A program made the position numbers and the translations under genes. A stretch of DNA of 9,159 bases, from contig JAZQBL010000042.1 in NCBI GenBank assembly GCA_045545665.1, positions 1 to 9,159 of the forward strand, given 5' to 3'. The DNA comes from RGIG7213 sp045545665. GTDB lineage: Bacteria > Bacillota > Clostridia > Oscillospirales > CAG-272. The stretch's first letter is position 1; each line of letters opens with the position of its first letter. Shown here piece after piece: positions 6,052-9,159 of this stretch. Under the pieces are notes generated by a model. That model was not told where the DNA came from and made no database searches. It saw nothing but the letters and a program-made list of their open reading frames with translations.

Positions 6052-6075
6052 GAAAGTTTGTAAACACAATGTTAA
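6046..6075 (-). promoter_or_regulatory. Candidate Pho-box-like direct repeats upstream of the Na/Pi gene
   Basis: Three TTNAC-type hexamers occur in the same orientation on the minus strand: TTAACA (complement of 6070-6075), TTTACA (6059-6064) and TTTACG (6046-6051), with gaps of five and seven bases. Bacillus PhoP binds direct TT(A/T/C)A(C/T)A repeats spaced by about five bases near the -35 region. The last repeat here coincides with the proposed -35 box. Phosphate control is an inference supported by the gene's predicted function. Confidence 0.35.
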
Positions 6076-6130
6076 CAATGCGGATTTTTGTTGAAAATTT
6101 ATTCTTATTTGTCCTTTATTGTGAAGCATG

Positions 6131-6159
6131 TTGACTTTTGCCGTTTCATATGATATCAT
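6131..6159 (+). promoter_or_regulatory. Sigma-A type promoter for the GNAT gene
   Basis: TTGACT (6131-6136) and TATCAT (6154-6159) each match five of six consensus bases and are exactly 17 bases apart. Transcription would begin near 6166, giving a leader of only about 16 bases that carries the purine-rich AAAAAGGCGGG site before the ATG at 6182. This argues against the longer reading from 6128, whose start would lie upstream of the promoter. Confidence 0.65.
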
Positions 6160-6181
6160 ACTGAAAAAGGCGGGTGTTATA

Positions 6182-6619
6182 ATGGAATTAAAAATCAAAA
6201 AATTCAATGAGCTGACAACAGATGAGCTTTACGAAATAATAAAAGCAAGAATAGATATTTTCGTTGTGGAGCAAAACTGTCCGTATTCCGAGCTTGACGG
6301 AAAGGACCGTGAATGTTATCACGTTTTTTACGAAGAAGGCGGAAAGATACTTGCTTACTGCAGAGTTGCCCCGAGGGGTGTTGTTTATGAAAGCGTTACC
6401 ATAGGCAGAGTTATTACCGTGGCTCGCAAGACGGGACTCGGCAAGCTTTTGATAAAAGAAGCCGTAAATGCAGCTATAGAAAAGTTCGGTGCTGAAAAAA
6501 TAGAAATAGGCGCACAGATACAAGCGCAGGGATTTTATAAAAAATGCGGTTTTAAAGTAACGGATAACGAATACGTCGAAGACGGTATTCCGCACGTTAT
6601 GATGTACATGCAGCTTTAA
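6182..6619 (+). CDS. GNAT-family N-acetyltransferase, ElaA type
   Basis: The 145-residue cytoplasmic protein is predicted to move an acetyl group from acetyl-CoA to an amine; the acceptor is unknown for the ElaA group. The ElaA hallmark VEQNCPYSELDGKD (29-42) is present, followed by the central strand IGRVITV (74-80). The acetyl-CoA pyrophosphate-binding turn is RKTGLG (82-87), close to the family pattern Q/R-x-x-G-x-G/A. The C-terminal part shows YKKCGF (119-124) and EDGIPH (133-138), both usual in this group. Length is about normal for ElaA. The start at 6182 (MELKIKKF) is chosen because it follows AAAAAGGCGGG and the predicted transcription start; an upstream in-frame ATG at 6128 lies before the promoter. 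The gene stands alone, divergent from the Na/Pi gene and convergent with pheT. Confidence 0.92.
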   Translation: MELKIKKFNELTTDELYEIIKARIDIFVVEQNCPYSELDGKDRECYHVFYEEGGKILAYCRVAPRGVVYESVTIGRVITVARKTGLGKLLIKEAVNAAIEKFGAEKIEIGAQIQAQGFYKKCGFKVTDNEYVEDGIPHVMMYMQL

Positions 6620-6638
6620 ATCAAGCGTTTTCTGACTT

Positions 6639-6674
6639 AAAAAGCCGTTAAGGTCACACCTTAACGGCTTTTTT
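6639..6674 (+). terminator. Bidirectional intrinsic terminator between the GNAT gene and pheT
   Basis: AAAAAGCCGTTAAGGT (6639-6654) pairs perfectly over 16 bases with ACCTTAACGGCTTTTT (6658-6673), with a three-base CAC loop; the T-run extends to 6674. It lies 20 bases after the GNAT stop and 15 bases after the pheT stop on the other strand. A-rich and T-rich flanks make it work in both directions. Confidence 0.93.
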
Positions 6675-6688
6675 ATTGACTGTTTTCG

Positions 6689-9091
6689 TCAGCTGCGGAT
6701 AGTTACGCCGAGCTCTTTATCGAGTGCATCGAGCATTTTTGCAAGTGCTGCGTCTGTTTCCTCAGCAGTAAGGGTTCTGTCCTGTGTGCGGAGGGATACG
6801 GAATATGATATACTCTTCTTTCCGCCTGTCTGCGCACCGATATATATATCGAACAGTTTGATGCTGTCAAGAAGCTTGCCGAGCGACTTCTTCATAACCT
6901 TTTCTATCTTTGCCGCTTCAAGATCAACGTCGCACATAAACGAGAAGTCACGTGTGACTGCCGGGAACTTCGGCAAGGGCTTATACTGTGCAACGGCACC
7001 TGTATTTTCAAGAAGAAGATCGAAGTCGAGGTCTGCTACGAAAACAGGTCTGTCTATGGAATAATTTTCGCATACGGCATAGTTTACCTGACCGAAAATA
7101 CCGATCTCTTTTCCGTCCTTCATTATCTTTGCACATCTGCCGGGATGGAATATCGGGCAGGTTGTAACGGCTTCATATTCAACGTCATCAATGCCCGTAT
7201 AAGCGATAACGGCTTCAACGATACCTTTCAGTGCATAGAAATCTCCTTTGAGAGTACCGATAACGATCTTCGTTTTTTCCTCGGGAAGAACGCCGGGAAT
7301 GCCCTTATCGTTTGTAACGATTCCCTCTCTGGGGATATACACCTTTGCCATTTCATATATGGAACATTCGCTGTTGTTAAAGTTGTTATTGCGTGCAAGG
7401 ACTTCAAGCATTGAAGGAATTGCCGTCGTACGCATAACGCTTGTATCTTCACCCAGAGGATTGCTTATTACAACGCTTTTTCTTATCACGCTGTCGGCAG
7501 GAAGATTTATCTTGTCGTAATATTTGGGGGAGATGAACGAGAAGGTCTGTATTTCATCAAGTCCCATTCCGCAAAGTGCCGTACATATACCTCTGAAATA
7601 TCTCTGCTTGGGTGTAAGCTTACCCTCGGCAGCAGACGTACGGAAACGTGTTGACTCTATCTTATTATAGCCGTATATTCTTATAACTTCTTCTGCGATA
7701 TCATTCATACATTCGACGTCGCTTCTGTATGAAGGAACGTAAATTTTATCGCCGTCAAGCTTAAAGCAGAGCTTTTCAAGAGTTGCTCTCATATCTTCTT
7801 CGGATATATACGTGCCGAGAAAATCGCTTATTCTCTTGGGTTCAAGTTTGATGACCGTTTGTTCCTTCTTGCCGTTGTATACGTCGATAACGCCCTCTGC
7901 AACAGTACCTGCACCGAGAAGCTGTACAAGCTCACAGGCACGGTCTACCGCTTCGAGAGTAAGCTCGGGATCAAGACCTTTTTCAAATCTGCCCGATGAT
8001 TCCGTTCTCATACCGAGTGCACGGGATGTAATTCTTACTCCTGCGCCGTAGAAGTTTGCGGATTCGAATACGACCGTCTTTGTATCGTCTGTTATTTCGC
8101 TGTTTTCGCCGCCCATAACGCCTGCAAGAGCAACGGGCTTATTGGCATCGGCAATGACGAGCATACTTGATTTAAGCTGTCTGTCGTTGCTGTCGAGCGT
8201 TTTGAATATTTCGCCTTCGTCTGCACATCTTACGACGATCTGCTTACCGTCGAGACATTTGTAATCAAATGCGTGCATAGGCTGACCGTATTCAAGCATA
8301 ACATAGTTTGTGATATCGACAATGTTATTTATAGGTCTTACACCTGCCGCTCTGAGTCTTGAACGCATCCAGAGCGGAGAGGGTTCGATCTTTACGTTGT
8401 GAACTACTCTTGCTGTATATCTGGGGCAAAGCTCGGGCTCATCAACGCGGACGGAGATATAATCCTCAACCTTACCTTCGCAGTTTTTAACCTCGGGTGT
8501 ACGGAGCTTAAGATCCGCACCGACAGTAACCGCGCTTTCTCTTGCAAGACCGATAACGGAAAGGCAGTCGGGACGGTTGGGGGTTATTTCAAACTCAACG
8601 ACCGTGTCGGAGAGCATGAGATACTCTTTTATATCAACTCCCAAAGGTGCATCCTCGGGAAGGATAAGTATTCCGTCTTCAATTGCGCCGGGCATATCGT
8701 GAGTTGTAAGATCAAGCTCGCCTATGGAACAGAGCATACCCTCGGACTTTTCTCCTCTGAGCTTGCCCGTCTTTATCTTTATACCGCCGGGAAGGTTTGC
8801 ACCGTTGAGCGCAACGGGTACTTTATCACCGGGGTTTACGTTTTTAGCGCCCGTTACTATCTGCAAGGGAGCTTCAGCACCTACGTCAATGCTGCAAACG
8901 ACGAGTTTGTCAGCGTTGGGGTGCTTTTCTATTGAATTTATTTTTCCGACAACGACGTTCGTTATGTTTTCTCCGAGTATCTCATAACCTTCCACCTTGG
9001 AGCCTGTCGCCGTCATATCTTCGCAATATTCTTTTATATCGGGATTGCCGATGTCAACATAGTCGGCAAGCCATTTAAGCGGTAACTTCAT
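6689..9091 (-). CDS. pheT: Phenylalanine--tRNA ligase beta subunit
   Basis: The 800-residue beta subunit pairs with PheS as an (alpha-beta)2 enzyme that charges tRNA-Phe in the cytoplasm. All usual domains are present in order. An N-terminal EMAP/OB tRNA-binding domain covers about 40-155 (VVVGKINSIEKHPNADKL, 46-63; GEKSEGMLCS, 113-122). The B3/B4 editing domain lies at about 210-400, after EITPNRPDCLSVIGLAR (168-184), and includes NNIVDITNYVMLEYGQPMHAFD (255-276). The B5 domain is at about 410-480 (YVPSYRSDV, then IAEEVIRIYGYNKI at 465-478). A catalytic-like core spans about 490-690, and the C-terminal FDX-ACB anticodon-binding domain about 705-798 (PKFPAVTRDFSFMCDVDL). Length is normal for bacterial PheT. 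The start ATG at 9089-9091 has an AAAGGGGGA ribosome binding site just upstream. It follows pheS by 14 bases, so the pair is one operon whose promoter lies outside the window. Confidence 0.98.
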   Translation of the reverse strand: MKLPLKWLADYVDIGNPDIKEYCEDMTATGSKVEGYEILGENITNVVVGKINSIEKHPNADKLVVCSIDVGAEAPLQIVTGAKNVNPGDKVPVALNGANLPGGIKIKTGKLRGEKSEGMLCSIGELDLTTHDMPGAIEDGILILPEDAPLGVDIKEYLMLSDTVVEFEITPNRPDCLSVIGLARESAVTVGADLKLRTPEVKNCEGKVEDYISVRVDEPELCPRYTARVVHNVKIEPSPLWMRSRLRAAGVRPINNIVDITNYVMLEYGQPMHAFDYKCLDGKQIVVRCADEGEIFKTLDSNDRQLKSSMLVIADANKPVALAGVMGGENSEITDDTKTVVFESANFYGAGVRITSRALGMRTESSGRFEKGLDPELTLEAVDRACELVQLLGAGTVAEGVIDVYNGKKEQTVIKLEPKRISDFLGTYISEEDMRATLEKLCFKLDGDKIYVPSYRSDVECMNDIAEEVIRIYGYNKIESTRFRTSAAEGKLTPKQRYFRGICTALCGMGLDEIQTFSFISPKYYDKINLPADSVIRKSVVISNPLGEDTSVMRTTAIPSMLEVLARNNNFNNSECSIYEMAKVYIPREGIVTNDKGIPGVLPEEKTKIVIGTLKGDFYALKGIVEAVIAYTGIDDVEYEAVTTCPIFHPGRCAKIMKDGKEIGIFGQVNYAVCENYSIDRPVFVADLDFDLLLENTGAVAQYKPLPKFPAVTRDFSFMCDVDLEAAKIEKVMKKSLGKLLDSIKLFDIYIGAQTGGKKSISYSVSLRTQDRTLTAEETDAALAKMLDALDKELGVTIRS

Positions 9092-9105
9092 ATTCTAATC
9101 CCCCT

Positions 9106-9159
9106 TTAAAACTGCTTGAGAAATCTTACGTCGTTTTCGTAAAGCAGACGCATATCGTC
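9106..9159 (-). CDS. pheS: Phenylalanine--tRNA ligase alpha subunit, C-terminal end only
   Basis: Seventeen codons and the TAA stop are visible at the window edge, reading DDMRLLYENDVRFLKQF. This matches the conserved PheS C-terminus, which typically ends in a (D)IR.LYENDLRFL.QF pattern. Its place 14 bases ahead of pheT on the same strand is the standard pheS-pheT order. The catalytic part and any upstream control element such as a T-box leader lie beyond the window. Confidence 0.93.
   Translation of the reverse strand, partial: DDMRLLYENDVRFLKQF

Noticed and set aside
6058..6078. Possible Rex (redox repressor) site upstream of the Na/Pi gene
   Set aside because: The half-sites resemble TTGT..A and TTAACAA, but the spacing is too long (seven bases between the TTGTAAA and TTAACAA halves instead of four), one half deviates, and the gene is not a usual Rex target.
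6128..6181. Extended N-terminus of the GNAT protein starting at the ATG at 6128
   Set aside because: This ATG lies upstream of the well-matched promoter at 6131-6159, and the ElaA fold begins at the later ATG (MELKIKKF) with a ribosome binding site in front of it.
8399..8935. Long plus-strand open frame opposite pheT
   Set aside because: It is a shadow of the pheT reading frame, with no promoter, ribosome binding site or recognisable protein features; similar antisense frames occur opposite the methyltransferase and Na/Pi genes.
1..9159. A novel defence, mobile or biosynthetic system
   Set aside because: Every substantial gene belongs to a well-known family and is a separate transcription unit. 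I found no transposase, integrase, CRISPR repeats, toxin-antitoxin pair or unexplained gene cluster.

Overview
The window reads as an ordinary chromosomal segment of a low-to-moderate GC, Gram-positive anaerobe, most likely a member of the Clostridia. This is suggested by strong GGAGG-type ribosome binding sites, sigma-A style promoters, AT-rich intergenic DNA, a lipoprotein-type solute-binding protein, a Na/Pi cotransporter fused to a PhoU-like domain, and an adjacent pheS-pheT pair. This placement is inference; no rRNA or unambiguous taxonomic marker is present.

Layout, left to right. (1) Minus strand, 1-163: the start of a pyridoxamine 5'-phosphate oxidase-like flavoprotein gene, cut by the window edge. 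(2) 164-404: a non-coding stretch with a terminator-like hairpin (237-258) and a more GC-rich segment of small palindromes that resembles an interspersed repeat. (3) Minus strand, 405-1622: a PUA-domain class I rRNA methyltransferase of the RlmI/YwbD type. (4) 1623-1811: a divergent promoter region. It holds a minus-strand promoter for the methyltransferase and a perfect-consensus TTGACA-17-TATAAT promoter for the ABC operon. (5) Plus strand, 1812-4143: a three-gene polar amino acid ABC importer in the order binding lipoprotein, permease, ATPase. An intercistronic hairpin follows the first gene and an intrinsic terminator ends the operon. (6) Minus strand, 4226-5989: a Na/Pi cotransporter with a C-terminal PhoU-like domain. 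Its upstream region holds three TTNAC(A/G) repeats that resemble a Pho box. (7) Plus strand, 6182-6619: a small ElaA-type GNAT acetyltransferase with its own promoter. (8) Minus strand, 6689-9091: pheT, preceded by the last 17 codons of pheS (9106-9159).

The genes form independent transcription units rather than one pathway. Three are transport or housekeeping units (amino acid uptake, phosphate uptake, Phe-tRNA charging), one is a probable rRNA modification enzyme, and two are small accessory enzymes. Units are well insulated: each convergent pair (ATPase/Na-Pi gene, GNAT/pheT) is separated by near-perfect terminator hairpins.

I see no CRISPR array, transposase, tRNA or rRNA, toxin-antitoxin pair, phage gene or defence system, and no convincing sign of a new multigene system. 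The points most worth a second look are the intergenic element at 259-404, the Pho-box-like repeats upstream of the Na/Pi gene, and the two RNA hairpins in the ABC operon.
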